64,000 bases of DNA from an uncultured Prevotellaceae bacterium. GTDB lineage: Bacteria; Bacteroidota; Bacteroidia; Bacteroidales; Bacteroidaceae. The notes beneath the pieces are model-generated. The model was not told the DNA's origin. It saw only the letters and a list, made by a program, of their open reading frames with translations, and did no database searches. The stretch covers positions 124,001 through 188,000 of the forward strand of contig CACYME010000008.1 in the NCBI GenBank assembly GCA_902775475.1, read 5' to 3'. How positions within the stretch are numbered: position 1 is the stretch's first letter; each line of letters starts with the position of its first letter. The translations under genes were made by a program, and so were the position numbers. Below are positions 34,811 through 44,075 of the stretch, one piece after another.

Positions 34811-35371
34811 TTAGACCGTCATGATTTCCTTGTTCTTGGCCTCGATGAGGGCGTCAAGCTTCTTTATCCACTTGTCGTGAATCTTCTGCAGCTCCAGCTC
34901 GGCGTCCTTCTCGTTGTCCTCTGAGAGTCCGTCCTTGATGGCCTTCTTCAGCTTGTCCTTGATGTCAGCACGCACGTTGCGCACCTCCACCTTGGCCTTC
35001 TCGGCAATCTTGTTGCACTGCTTCACCAGGTCGCGGCGACGCTCCTCGGTGGGCTGCGGAATGGTGAGGCGTATCATCTCGCCGTTGTTCTCCGGCGTGA
35101 TGCCTACGTCGCTGTCCATGATGGCCTTCTCGATGTCCTTAATCTGCTTGCGGTCCCACGGCTTGATAGCAATGGTGCGCGCATCGGGGCAGTTCACGGT
35201 GGCCACTTGGTTCAGGGGAACTTTCGAGCCGTAGCTCGACACTCTCACTCCGTCGAGGATGGCCACGTTAGCACGGCCAGCACGGATGCGGTTCAGCTCG
35301 TCCTCCAGGAACATAGCTGCCATTTCCATGCGCTCCTCGCTCTTCTTCAATGTTTCTTTAACGTCTATCAT
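34811..35371 (-). CDS. frr: Ribosome recycling factor
   Basis: 186 residues, standard length. Starts MIDVKETLKKSEERMEMA and contains the conserved RAGRANVAILDG and the three-helix C-terminus (RRDLVKQCNKIAEKAKVEVR). It splits the post-termination ribosome together with EF-G. Transcribed ahead of rsgA with no intergenic base; both belong to ribosome function. Confidence 0.96.
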   Translation of the reverse strand: MIDVKETLKKSEERMEMAAMFLEDELNRIRAGRANVAILDGVRVSSYGSKVPLNQVATVNCPDARTIAIKPWDRKQIKDIEKAIMDSDVGITPENNGEMIRLTIPQPTEERRRDLVKQCNKIAEKAKVEVRNVRADIKDKLKKAIKDGLSEDNEKDAELELQKIHDKWIKKLDALIEAKNKEIMTV

Positions 35372-35385
35372 AATTATAAATATTA

Positions 35386-35487
35386 CTATTCACCCCATTC
35401 TGGATGTTTCTTGTCATACCAGTCTGTAAAGAGTATGGACAAGAAACCCAGTAGCACAAAAGACAATAAAAAATAAATCAGTCCCAT
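35386..35487 (-). CDS. Possible 33-residue single-span membrane protein overlapping the upstream gene
   Basis: ATG at 35487 (minus strand) opens a frame coding MGLIYFLLSFVLLGFLSILF followed by a charged tail TDWYDKKHPEWGE and a TAG at 35386. It overlaps the end of the preceding gene by 74 bp in another frame, and both frames encode hydrophobic stretches. Either it is a separate small protein or the true C-terminus of its neighbour after a single-base shift in a TTTT run. The tidy TM-plus-charged-tail layout favours a real product. Confidence 0.5.
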   Translation of the reverse strand: MGLIYFLLSFVLLGFLSILFTDWYDKKHPEWGE

Positions 35488-35689
35488 ATTCTATTTCTTT
35501 TGCATAATAATGAAAACCAAATAACGCCAGAGCCACTACGGCAACTCCACCAATCGCAAAAACAGCGACCTGATTAATGGCCAGATTCATAATCTCGGCC
35601 AAAATAATGCCTCCGAATACTAACTTCGACAAGTCAAGAAAATACTTTCCCGCCTCTTGGTATAGCAGTTCTTTCTTCTTCAGCTTCAT
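35414..35689 (-). CDS. Small membrane protein, DUF6722-like
   Basis: 91 residues. Basic start MKLKKKELLYQEAGKYFLDL, then membrane helices at about 22-40 and 45-65 and a weaker one near 74-88. The start at 35689 is chosen over an upstream in-frame ATG (35782) since the latter adds a Cys-rich stretch unlike a natural N-terminus. Its last 24 residues overlap the small frame at 35386-35487. Function unknown; it is separated from frr only by that small gene. Confidence 0.7.
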   Translation of the reverse strand: MKLKKKELLYQEAGKYFLDLSKLVFGGIILAEIMNLAINQVAVFAIGGVAVVALALFGFHYYAKEIEYGTDLFFIVFCATGFLVHTLYRLV

Positions 35690-35906
35690 TGTTTTTCTTC
35701 TTTCTGCTGACAAATTTAGACATTTTTCTTCGTACGTGCAACATTTTTCGCAAAAAAAACGCTGGGAAATGTCGATTTTCACGAAATATTGCCTAACTTT
35801 GGCTTCGCCGAAGGTACTTCCGCTCGAAAAAGCCGAAAGAAAAATGGCTTTTCTTTTGGCTTTTTGCTCGCTTATTCGTACCTTTGCAGCAAAATTACTT
35901 TAGCTT

Positions 35907-36365
35907 ATGAAGAAATTGCGCACTCTTTTGCTATCAGCTTTGCTGGCGCTGGGTGCCACGGCCATGGCCGACGACTACCAGTATCTGACCGTTACACAAC
36001 AGGCAGGCGGTGACACGAGCTTCGCCGTAAGCAACATCCAGAAGATTACTTTCGATGCCTCGAACATGGTGCTCCACCTTGGCGACGGCACCACGCAGAG
36101 CCTGGCCCTCTCGGACCTGTCGAAGATGTTCTTCTCCGACGGTCAGACGGGCATCGCCACCCGGCAGGCGCAGTCGAAGATGCAGTTCAGCGACGGCATG
36201 CTGCGTGCCACCGTGGCTGAGGGCGAGCTTATCGCCATCTACAATATGAAGGGTGAACAGGTGTTCAGCACCAACAGGAGCGGAAACTTCGACCTGACGA
36301 CGCTCACCAAGGGCGTGTATATCGTGAAAGTTGGTAACGAAACCCGAAAAGTAATCAATAAGTGA
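35907..36365 (+). CDS. Small secreted protein with sorting-type C-terminus
   Basis: 152 residues. Signal peptide (LLLSALLALGATAMA), a short beta-rich domain (YLTVTQQAGGDTSFAVSNIQ) and a tail with LIAIYNMKGEQVFSTNRSG and TKGVYIVKVGNETRK, the pattern of type IX C-terminal signals. Promoter box TACCTTTG near 35879. Its stop overlaps the next start (ATGA at 36362), so it is coupled to the SGNH hydrolase. Confidence 0.75.
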   Translation: MKKLRTLLLSALLALGATAMADDYQYLTVTQQAGGDTSFAVSNIQKITFDASNMVLHLGDGTTQSLALSDLSKMFFSDGQTGIATRQAQSKMQFSDGMLRATVAEGELIAIYNMKGEQVFSTNRSGNFDLTTLTKGVYIVKVGNETRKVINK

Positions 36366-37063
36366 TGAAGAAACTGGCTCTCTCCCTCCTGCTGCTGGCT
36401 GTCAGCGTGCTTGCCTTCTCGCAGGCGAAGCCCTCAGTGACCATCTTCGGCGACTCCTACTCCACCTTCGAGGGCTATCTCACGCCCGACACGATGGAAA
36501 CGTGGTATTTTGCCAACGCAAACGACCCCAACCGCACCGACGTGAAGACCGTGCGCCAGACGTGGTGGTGGCAGGTCATCGACCGCATGGGCTGGAAGCT
36601 GGAGCGCAACAACTCGTGGAGCGGCAGCACCATCTGCAACACAGGCTATGGCGACGCTGACTACACTCACCGCTCGTTCATCACCCGACTGACCAGCCTG
36701 GGCAGCCCCGACGTCATCCTGCTCCTCGGAGCCACCAACGACTCGTGGTGCGGAGCTCCAATAGGCGAATATAAGTATGGTGACTGGAAGCGTGCCGACC
36801 TGTACACCTTCCGTCCCGCGCTGGCCTATCTGCTCCATCACTTGAAAGACCGCTACCCCACGGCCAGCGTCTACTACATCCTGAACTGCGACCTGAAGGA
36901 GAGCATCAACAGCAGCGTCAGCAGCATCTGCCAGCACTACGGCATCCCCGTCATCAAGCTCAGCAACATCGACAAGACAGCCGGTCACCCCAACGTCAGG
37001 GGCATGCAGCAGATTGCCGACCAGGTGGTGAAGGAGCTGAAGGAGTTAGGAGTTAGGAATTAG
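36362..37063 (+). CDS. Secreted SGNH/GDSL-type hydrolase
   Basis: 233 residues with a signal peptide (LALSLLLLAVSVLAFSQA). Block I is IFGDSYSTFEG with the catalytic Ser near 32, the Gly/Asn blocks are NNSWSGSTICN and LLGATNDSW, and the Asp/His dyad region is TAGHPNVRGM. Such enzymes remove acyl groups from polysaccharides or glycans. It is translationally coupled to the small secreted protein and followed 22 bp later by an AraC-type regulator. The 3' end has ATTAGGAGTTAGGA-type short repeats (about 37041-37072). Confidence 0.85.
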   Translation: MMKKLALSLLLLAVSVLAFSQAKPSVTIFGDSYSTFEGYLTPDTMETWYFANANDPNRTDVKTVRQTWWWQVIDRMGWKLERNNSWSGSTICNTGYGDADYTHRSFITRLTSLGSPDVILLLGATNDSWCGAPIGEYKYGDWKRADLYTFRPALAYLLHHLKDRYPTASVYYILNCDLKESINSSVSSICQHYGIPVIKLSNIDKTAGHPNVRGMQQIADQVVKELKELGVRN

Positions 37064-37085
37064 GAGTTAGGAAAAAAGAAGAGCT

Positions 37086-37964
37086 ATGGCCATCCAGCAC
37101 AGTAAATACATGCTCGCCAGCGAGCGCGACCAGCTGTGGGGACTCACCGTCACCACCATCGGCTACGAGGAAATAGCCGAGGGTGACTCCTACCCCACCC
37201 GCGGCCATGCCGACGGCTACTACTTCGACCTGGCAAAGGGTCGCATTCTGCCCGAATACCAGCTGCTCTACATCGTGGAGGGCGAGGGAGTGTTCCACAG
37301 CCGCACCGTGCCCGAGGCCAGACTGAGCGAGGGTGACTTCTTCCTGCTCTTCCCCGGCGAGTGGCACAGCTATCACCCCACGGGGCCACGGGGCTGGAAG
37401 AAATACTGGATTGGCTTCCGCGGCAACAATATGGACGACCGCGTCAGGGCGGGGTTCCTCTCACCCACGAAGCCCATCTACCACGTAGGCTTCAGCGACA
37501 GCATCGTGCGGCTCTACCACCAGGCCTATGACCAGGCCATCGAAGAAGCCGCCTACTCGCAGCAGGTGATGGCGGGCATCGTCAACCTGCTCATCGGCCT
37601 GATGTATTCGAAGGAGCGCAACATGGAGCTGAAGAACCGCAACCAGAGCCACGTCGACCTTATCAACCGGGCTCGGCTGCGCATTCGTGAAGAGCTGGAG
37701 TCGTCGCTCACCATCCAGCAGGTGGCCGAAGACCTGGGCATGAGCTACAGCAACTTCCGCAAGCTGTTCAAGGAGCACACAGGTCTCTCACCCGCCACCT
37801 ACCAGCAGGACCTGCGCCTGCAGCGCGCCAAGGAGATGCTCACCACCACCGACATGAGCATCAAGGAGATAGCCTACCGTCTGAACTTCGAATCGCCCGA
37901 CTATTTCTCGTCGAAGTTCAAGATTAAGACCGGGCGCAAGCCCAGCGACCTCCGCACTTTTTAG
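37086..37964 (+). CDS. AraC-family transcription regulator
   Basis: 292 residues. N-terminal cupin-like sensor (about 40-130; EYQLLYIVEGEGVFHSR, LSEGDFFLLFPGEWHSYHP) and C-terminal double helix-turn-helix (about 195-290; TIQQVAEDLGMSYSNFRKLF and SIKEIAYRLNFESPDYFSSKF). The sensor type usually binds a sugar. It is convergent with rhaD, so a role in rhamnose control is possible but unproven. Ends before a clear terminator. Confidence 0.88.
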   Translation: MAIQHSKYMLASERDQLWGLTVTTIGYEEIAEGDSYPTRGHADGYYFDLAKGRILPEYQLLYIVEGEGVFHSRTVPEARLSEGDFFLLFPGEWHSYHPTGPRGWKKYWIGFRGNNMDDRVRAGFLSPTKPIYHVGFSDSIVRLYHQAYDQAIEEAAYSQQVMAGIVNLLIGLMYSKERNMELKNRNQSHVDLINRARLRIREELESSLTIQQVAEDLGMSYSNFRKLFKEHTGLSPATYQQDLRLQRAKEMLTTTDMSIKEIAYRLNFESPDYFSSKFKIKTGRKPSDLRTF

Positions 37965-37986
37965 CACGAATGTTGATTCACTAAAA

Positions 37987-38018
37987 AAAGCTCCGGCGCT
38001 TCACAGCGGCGGAACTTT
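37987..38018. terminator. Terminator between the AraC-type gene and rhaD
   Basis: AAAGCTCCGGCGCT-TCAC-AGCGGCGGAACTTT hairpin with T residues on the right and A residues on the left, so it could serve both convergent genes. Confidence 0.75.
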
Positions 38019-38088
38019 CGTTTTGCATATATATAATTAGTCAGTAGTTGTTTTGTCTTTTCTTTATGGGTGACCCTCACGCCCTGGC

Positions 38089-38898
38089 CTATCGGGGCAG
38101 GTTGAAGGCACGTGTCATCTCGGCCATCTGCTCCTGGCTCATGCCCTCGGGCTCGAATCCCATAGCGCGGGCGTTGATGTATATCTTGGCGCTCTTCGAG
38201 AGCACGTCAATCTGGTCGAAGGCGTCCATCACGTCAAGACCCTTGGCGAAGACGCCGTGCTTCTCCCACATCACCACGTCGTACTCCTCCAGCACCTTCA
38301 GCGTGGCCTCGGCCAGCTCGTTCGAGCCGGGCAGGGTGTAGGGCACGATGCCGAGTCCCAGCGGGCAGAAGGCCTTCGTCTCGGGAATCATCGACCAGAG
38401 GATATTGGTCAGCACGTCCTTACCCAGGAACTCGCGCTTATGGCTCATAGCCACCAGCTCGATGGGGTGCGTGTGCACGGTGGCCTTGTAGCCGCTGCCG
38501 GTCTCTATCTGACGGGCATGCACGATGAGGTGGCTGGGCAGCTCGCTGGTGGGCTGCACGGGCTCGTCGGCAATGATGACGTAGCTGGCGCAGTCGTCGA
38601 GGATGCGGATGACGCTGCCGTTCTGCATGGGCCATCGTGCCAGGTCGCGCATGCGCTTGCCTGTGCCCTTGCAGTAGAAGTAGCACCCACGGAGCGCCGG
38701 CAGGGTGATGCCAATCTGCTTCACCTCGCTGATGGCGGGCAGTGCCTTGATGCCGTCGTCGACATATTCGGTAATGTTCACGGTGATGTTGCCGCCGTTG
38801 CGCTCGGCCCATCCGTTCTGCCAGAGGTAGCCGGCCACTTCGGCAATCTTCTCAATCTCGGCCTTCAGTGCCTGACGGCCTTCCAGTATGCTCTTCAT
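38089..38898 (-). CDS. rhaD: Rhamnulose-1-phosphate aldolase
   Basis: 269 residues, class II aldolase family. Substrate and zinc motifs: GWAERNGGNITV near the N-terminus, ATVHTHPIELVAMSH with the metal His pair, and WEKHGVFAKG with a third His. It splits L-rhamnulose 1-phosphate into dihydroxyacetone phosphate and L-lactaldehyde. Promoter box TACCTTTG lies on the minus strand near 38938. No rhaA, rhaB or permease gene is in the window, so the rhamnose pathway is scattered or this gene was moved. Confidence 0.93.
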   Translation of the reverse strand: MKSILEGRQALKAEIEKIAEVAGYLWQNGWAERNGGNITVNITEYVDDGIKALPAISEVKQIGITLPALRGCYFYCKGTGKRMRDLARWPMQNGSVIRILDDCASYVIIADEPVQPTSELPSHLIVHARQIETGSGYKATVHTHPIELVAMSHKREFLGKDVLTNILWSMIPETKAFCPLGLGIVPYTLPGSNELAEATLKVLEEYDVVMWEKHGVFAKGLDVMDAFDQIDVLSKSAKIYINARAMGFEPEGMSQEQMAEMTRAFNLPR

Positions 38899-39002
38899 TT
38901 CAGCTCTTTATTGCGCTTAGTTATTCAACGGTGCAAAGGTATACCTATTTTTCGGTATAGACCCGCACAATTTGATTTTTGAACCCCGAAAAATGATTTA
39001 TG

Positions 39003-41672
39003 TCAAGAAACGAAGCAACTGCGCAGCGCCTCCATGTAGGGTGTGAGCGTCTTGGCGTGCCAGCTTCCCCAGCGGCTTACGGCGTTGTGGCAGAAGCTGA
39101 CCACGAGGCGGCGCCTGGCCCGCGAGATGGCCACGTAGAACTTGCGCGCCTCTTCGCTGCGCTTGCTGGCATCGTTGGCGTAGACGCTGGGGAACTTGCC
39201 GTCGACGGCATCGTAGACGATGACGGTGTCGAACTCGAGGCCCTTGGCCTTGTGGACGGTGGAGACGAATACGCGCTCGTCCATGCTGGCGGCACCGCAG
39301 AGGTCGGCCTCCTTCAGTGTGCAGAGCTCAGAGTAGTGGCTGGCCAGCTGGGTGGCCAGGCAGTCGCCGTCGGCAGGCGAAAGCAGGTCGATGTCGATGT
39401 AGCGGAGCAGGTAGTCGAGCTTCGGCAGCCGTGGCACGGCTCCCTGTGCGGCCAGCTGTCGGTAGGCATGGGTCAGCTCTGCTGCGAGCATGCTGGTGCT
39501 GCGGTCGTCGGGCAATATATATAAATGTTCGCGCGTATGCAGATAGAGGTCGGCATAGAGAGTGCGGAAGCGCTGCGCCATGCGCCGGTGGTGGCTGAGG
39601 AACTCCAGCTGTCGGCCCACGAGCGAGCGTGCGCGGTCGTAGCAGTGCACGAGGAGGCTCTGCGTGGCCACGATGTCGTCGTTGGCCAGGTGCGAGTTCT
39701 GCCCTTCGAGGGCGAGCAGCTGCAGCAGGTCGCGCAGCTTGTAGCTGGGCTGGCGCGGATGGAGCAGGCGTGCCAGCTTCAGCGTGTCGAAGTAAGTAGG
39801 CCACAGCTGCCGCATCGACAGGTGGGGTGCATGGCGGCGCATGTTGTGCTCCATAATCTGGTAGTCGTAGGTGGTGTTATGACCCACGATGGCGCATCCG
39901 CGGGCGAAGTCGGCGAAGCGCTGCAGTGCCTCGGCTGGCGGCAGATGGTCGTGGCGGGCATATTCCTCTATGAGGGGGTTCACCACGTCTCCGAGCATGG
40001 GCGGCAGGGGGCGGTCGGTCTGCAGGAAGAGGTTCAGCTCGTCCACCTGTCGGCCACGGTGGAGGCGGATGGCGGCAATCTGCACCACGTCGTCGTGGAA
40101 GACGTCGAGGCCGGTAGTCTCCGTGTCGAATACCACCATGTCCTGCTTTTCGTAGGTGCTCACCAGCTCGGCCACGTAGGTGCTGCCGTCGTAGAGGAGC
40201 AGGTCGGCGGGCGAGAAGGCCAGCTGCATCATGGAGCGCACGGCCTGCCGGGCGGTGCTGCTGCTGGCATAGACCTTCAGGCCGGTGAAGACGTGGGACC
40301 AGGCGATGAAGTCGTGCTCGCGGAAGGCCACGCCGAGGTGTGCCATGAGCAGTCGCACGGGGGCCGTGGCGAAGAAGTCGGTGCCCGACACCTTGAAATG
40401 GGGCAGCATGCCCAGGGCACTGCTCACCTCGTCGGCATCGCTATTGAAGGCCACGACGACGGCCACCGTCTCCGCAGGGTGCTGCTCGTAGTACTGGCGC
40501 ACCAGCCGTGCCACCATGTTGGCCTCGTCGAGGTTGGTGGATGCGTCGAGCAGCTGAATGTCGCCGGGCCGTCGCGGCTCCAGGTTCTGCGTGGTGGGCA
40601 GCAGTGCGGGGTCTATGCCCAGCTGCCACTCGGCATAGCGGTTGAAGACGTCGAGCAGATAGGCCGGCGAGCGGTAGTTCTGGAAGAAGTTGAAGAAGTG
40701 GTCGTCGCCACAGCGCTTGCGGAGCATCGACAGCGTGTCGGTCTTGGCGCCCATGAACGAGAAGATGGCCTGCTGGGCGTCGCCGAGGTAGACCACGGTG
40801 GCATCGGGCGCGGCAAAGCTGTCGACGATGGCGAGCTGCAGCGGGTTGAGGTCCTGCACCTCGTCGATCTGTAGCCAGCGGAACTGCCGTCCGGCGGGTT
40901 GCTCCTGCATGGCCTCGTAGGTGAGCAGGAGCAGGTCCTCAAAGTCGAGCAGGTCGTTCTGCTGCTTGTAGTGCTCATACTGGCGCGCGGCATAGAGCTG
41001 CTGCAAGACGTTGCGGGCATCAGCAGTCAGCCGGGCGGGCTCGTCGCGGTAGAAGTCGCTCTGCTCGTAGAGCTGCACGGCGCTCTGCTGCGTGTAGGGC
41101 AGCGCGAAGGCCTGGCACAGCTCGCGCAGCTGGCGTGCCGGCAGGGCGTCGCGGTGCACTATCAGCTCGCCTGGGTAGGCCCTGCAGCACTGGTGCATCA
41201 GGTGCTGCAGGTTAATCATCGTCGAGTAGCGCTGGCGTGCCTTGTTGTCGTCGAGCACGTGCAATTCGTCCTCGCCGGTGAAGTCGGCCAGGATGCTGAT
41301 GCTCGTGTCGGTGTCGATGACGGCGGTGTGCTCGGCCACCAAGCCGTTGTCGAAGAGGAAGTGGAGGCAGAATCGGTGCACGTTGCCCACGAACAGGTCG
41401 TCGATGTCAGGGGCGGTGGCATCGGACTGTGCACTGGCGTCGGCATCGGTGCCCAGACGCTGCTGGATGCGCTCGCGCATGCCGCGTGCGGCGCGGTTGG
41501 TGAACGTCAGGCAGGCCATGTCGCTGAAGGGCACGCCCTGCCGATGAGCCCACGCGATTCGCTCGGCCAGTACGGCCGTCTTGCCGCAGCCCGGGGGTGC
41601 CAGCACCAGGAAGTGGCCGCCTGCAGCACGGATGACCTGCTGCTGCTCGGCGTTGAAGTGTTTCACGTCCAT
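39003..41672 (-). CDS. UvrD/Rep-type helicase with a nested DnaQ-like 3'-5' exonuclease
   Basis: 889 residues. Helicase part 1: Walker A APPGCGKTAV (25-34), Walker B QIDEVQD (about 268), motif III VYLGDAQQAIFSF. Near 510-665 a DEDDh exonuclease is inserted: VVFDTETTGLD (ExoI), GHNTTYDYQIMEHN (ExoII) and HLANDDIVATQSLL (ExoIII). Helicase part 2 then resumes: STVHKAKGLEFDTVIVYD (about 806) and YVAISRARRRLVV. One chain could unwind and degrade DNA, presumably in repair. Starts right at the helicase domain (MDVKHFNAEQQQ). Monocistronic. Confidence 0.88.
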   Translation of the reverse strand: MDVKHFNAEQQQVIRAAGGHFLVLAPPGCGKTAVLAERIAWAHRQGVPFSDMACLTFTNRAARGMRERIQQRLGTDADASAQSDATAPDIDDLFVGNVHRFCLHFLFDNGLVAEHTAVIDTDTSISILADFTGEDELHVLDDNKARQRYSTMINLQHLMHQCCRAYPGELIVHRDALPARQLRELCQAFALPYTQQSAVQLYEQSDFYRDEPARLTADARNVLQQLYAARQYEHYKQQNDLLDFEDLLLLTYEAMQEQPAGRQFRWLQIDEVQDLNPLQLAIVDSFAAPDATVVYLGDAQQAIFSFMGAKTDTLSMLRKRCGDDHFFNFFQNYRSPAYLLDVFNRYAEWQLGIDPALLPTTQNLEPRRPGDIQLLDASTNLDEANMVARLVRQYYEQHPAETVAVVVAFNSDADEVSSALGMLPHFKVSGTDFFATAPVRLLMAHLGVAFREHDFIAWSHVFTGLKVYASSSTARQAVRSMMQLAFSPADLLLYDGSTYVAELVSTYEKQDMVVFDTETTGLDVFHDDVVQIAAIRLHRGRQVDELNLFLQTDRPLPPMLGDVVNPLIEEYARHDHLPPAEALQRFADFARGCAIVGHNTTYDYQIMEHNMRRHAPHLSMRQLWPTYFDTLKLARLLHPRQPSYKLRDLLQLLALEGQNSHLANDDIVATQSLLVHCYDRARSLVGRQLEFLSHHRRMAQRFRTLYADLYLHTREHLYILPDDRSTSMLAAELTHAYRQLAAQGAVPRLPKLDYLLRYIDIDLLSPADGDCLATQLASHYSELCTLKEADLCGAASMDERVFVSTVHKAKGLEFDTVIVYDAVDGKFPSVYANDASKRSEEARKFYVAISRARRRLVVSFCHNAVSRWGSWHAKTLTPYMEALRSCFVS

Positions 41673-41849
41673 TGGCTATAAAGATGTTTGGCGGCAAAGT
41701 TAGCACAATTTGGCGAAACATCCAAAAATATCGCTCAGTTTCTGCAGTATGTCACAAAATTCCTCGTTTTACATATATAAATGATCCTTAATTTTTGTAA
41801 AGGTATGATAACAGAAAAATGTACGGGTTTTTGAGCGAAAATTTTGGCT

Positions 41850-42170
41850 CAAAGGGGGAAAAACTGCACAATCGGAGCCTTTTGTGCAGCGGTCTCCGAC
41901 CAACGGTGAGGCGTTTTGGGTCTATTTTTTGCACAGACATAGTCGTTCTGTGCATTTTTTTTGCATTTTTTTGGCATGAAACGCGCTTACGTAAGCACGC
42001 CCCAGCTTCAAAAGTCAACGCCAAATTTTTCTGCGGCGTTGACTTTTGAAAGGGGCTTGACGAGTTTTTGTTCCATATTAAGCCTATTCATCTGTTTATC
42101 AATAGTTTAGCGAAACCTCTCAAAACTCGCTTATTTTCGGCCAAAAGTTTTTTTGTTCAGAATTTTCGAG
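41850..42170 (+). repeat. Two-hairpin intergenic element, copy C
   Basis: Same order and direction as copy A: TGCACA...TGTGCAG segments, GTAAGCACGCC box (about 41991-42001), perfect hairpin with 16-bp arms (42007-42022, 42035-42050) and loop AAATTTTTCTGC, a 65-nt spacer and the CCTCTCAAAACTCG block (42116-42170). It lies in the divergent gap 41673-42343 between the helicase and ruvA; nothing else is seen there. Confidence 0.78.
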
Positions 42171-42343
42171 TATTTCGGGCATTAAAAACGATTTTTTGTC
42201 AAAATCTTTTCTTAAATTTAACGTCTGTTATGACAATTCGCGGTTGGAATGAAGGAGCACCCCCCTCATCTCTATTTCTCCATCAGGGCAATAAACAGGC
42301 CGAGTGGCTCGTTAGTTTAGTAAATACAAATAAAAATAGAAAA

Positions 42344-42946
42344 ATGATAGAATACATCCGTGGCGAACTGACCGACCTGACGCCCGCCCTGGCCACCATC
42401 GAGGCTGCCGGCGTGGGCTACGGGCTGAACATCTCGCTGAACACCTACACCAGCATCCAGGGCAAGAAGGAAGTGAAACTCTACGTCTACGAGGCCATCC
42501 GCGAGGATGCCTACGTGCTCTACGGCTTTGGATCGAAGCGCGAACGCGAGATGTTCGAGCTGCTCATCACCGTCTCGGGCGTGGGCACGAACACGGCTCG
42601 CATGATGCTCTCGGGCATGAGCGTCTCGGAGCTGTGCAACGCCATCTCCACCAGCAACGCCAAGCTCATACAGAGCATCAAGGGCATCGGCAAGATGACG
42701 GCACAGCGCATCATCGTCGACCTGCGCGACAAGATTGTGGCGCTGGGCATCGCCGACGAGATTCCCGCCGGCGGCAGCGTTGCCGCACCGGTGAACAACG
42801 CCGTGCGCGACGAGGCCGTGGCCGCCCTCACCATGCTCGGCTTCTCGCCCGCCCCCACACAGAAGGTCGTCGTGGCCATCCTGCAGGAACAGCCCACGCT
42901 GCCCGTGGAGCAAGTGGTGAAACTGGCGCTGAAACAAATAAAGTAG
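42344..42946 (+). CDS. ruvA: Holliday junction DNA-binding protein RuvA
   Basis: 200 residues, normal length. OB-fold start [20 protein letters not shown], two helix-hairpin-helix motifs ([16 protein letters not shown] and [18 protein letters not shown]) and the RuvB-binding C-terminal domain ([12 protein letters not shown]). It holds the four-way junction for RuvB-driven branch migration. ATG at 42344 is the natural start. Downstream lies a terminator and, beyond an opposite-strand gene, sprA. Confidence 0.96.
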   Translation: MIEYIRGELTDLTPALATIEAAGVGYGLNISLNTYTSIQGKKEVKLYVYEAIREDAYVLYGFGSKREREMFELLITVSGVGTNTARMMLSGMSVSELCNAISTSNAKLIQSIKGIGKMTAQRIIVDLRDKIVALGIADEIPAGGSVAAPVNNAVRDEAVAALTMLGFSPAPTQKVVVAILQEQPTLPVEQVVKLALKQIK

Positions 42947-42962
42947 CTATCCAGCCATACAG

Positions 42963-43012
42963 AAACAGGACTTCGTGGTTTCCCGATTCTTCGAAACCAC
43001 GAAGTCCTGTTT
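42963..43012. terminator. Bidirectional terminator after ruvA
   Basis: Perfect 20-bp stem (42963-42982 with 42993-43012) around a 10-nt loop, flanked by A and T residues; sits between the convergent ruvA and Rpn-like genes. Confidence 0.85.
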
Positions 43013-43037
43013 GGCTATATTTATCACTACGCTGTCT

Positions 43038-44075
43038 TTATAATGCACTGACGTCTGCCACCGACAGGCCTGTGTATTTGGCAATCAGCTCTGGCGGCAA
43101 CCCGTCGGCTTTCATCCGGCGGGCATTCTCGCGTTTGTTTTCCTCAACACCGGCGGCGTGGCCCTCTGCCATTCCAGCGGCGTGCCCCTCAGCCATTCCA
43201 GCGGCGTGACCCTCTGCCATTCCAGCGGCGTGCCCCTCAGCCATTCCAGCGGCGTGACCCTCTGCCATACCGGCGGCATGGCCCTCAGCACGCCCCTCAG
43301 CACGCCCCTCGGCACGCCCCTCGGCTAAGCCCTCAGCCAAGCCTTGGCTAAAACCTTTCTTGAAGCCGCCCCTAATAGCCACACGCTCATTGACGACTGC
43401 ATCCCAGTAATACTCGTAGGCATAGAGCTGCGCCTCTGTGTAGGCACTCTTCTCCAGAATCTGCAAGGCTTTGTTGGTATAGGGGTTTTCCAGCAGTTCG
43501 GCTGGTGCCTCCTTGGTGTCACGGTCTATCTCGGTCAGGAAGCGAAGCCACAACACAGCCATCTTCTTCTCCTTGACCGACTGCGGCTTAAACTTTGGCA
43601 ACTCCACGAACACGAAGCGCAGCCCCTCGATGATGCGGTCGGTGTGCTCCACGTTCACAATGGCGTAGTCATGGTAAAACTCGTCGGGACCTGCGTCGAA
43701 GCCGCAATCGTTGATGAGGTTAAGCGAATAGACCGGCTGCAGCAGCGTGTAGTCTTCGCCCTTATCAAGCTGTTTCACGATGGCTTTCGAGGCATTGAGG
43801 ATGACGCGCTGCTGGAACTCGTTGTTCCAGTTCATCTGCATTTCAACAATGAAATGGCGACCGCCAGTCTCGCGGCACCGGACATCTACCACGCTATTCT
43901 TCTTGCCTGGATTCTCAGGAACCAGCTCAGCAGGCAGATACTCCACATGCTCTATTCGCTTGCCCTCGTCCAAGGGCAGCAAGGCGTTGAGCAGGCTCAT
44001 CACCAAGTCTTCATGTTCACCGAACACCTTCTTAAAGGTCACGTCGGCCTTCGGGTTGAGATATTTTCCTTCCAT
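43038..44075 (-). CDS. Rpn-like PD-(D/E)XK nuclease family protein with octapeptide repeats
   Basis: 345 residues. The N-terminal two thirds match the Rpn/PDDEXK transposase-nuclease family: NPKADVTFKKVFGEHEDLV, the catalytic-type VVDVRCRETGGRHFIVEMQ (D...E-x-Q) and a conserved YYWDAV region. The C-terminal part holds six AEGHAAGM repeats and related AEGR repeats, then a helical end (LPPELIAKYTGLSVADV). Rpn proteins are DNA endonucleases linked to recombination and phage defence, and their 3' ends often vary in repeats. Minus-strand TATCTTTG box near 44100. It lies between ruvA and sprA. Confidence 0.85.
   Translation of the reverse strand: MEGKYLNPKADVTFKKVFGEHEDLVMSLLNALLPLDEGKRIEHVEYLPAELVPENPGKKNSVVDVRCRETGGRHFIVEMQMNWNNEFQQRVILNASKAIVKQLDKGEDYTLLQPVYSLNLINDCGFDAGPDEFYHDYAIVNVEHTDRIIEGLRFVFVELPKFKPQSVKEKKMAVLWLRFLTEIDRDTKEAPAELLENPYTNKALQILEKSAYTEAQLYAYEYYWDAVVNERVAIRGGFKKGFSQGLAEGLAEGRAEGRAEGRAEGHAAGMAEGHAAGMAEGHAAGMAEGHAAGMAEGHAAGMAEGHAAGVEENKRENARRMKADGLPPELIAKYTGLSVADVSAL
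43147..43330. repeat. 24-bp tandem repeats coding AEGHAAGM
   Basis: Six 24-bp units alternate between two spellings (ending CCCTCAGCC or CCCTCTGCC on the plus strand), followed by 12-bp AEGR units. Gains or losses of a unit keep the frame. Confidence 0.85.
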
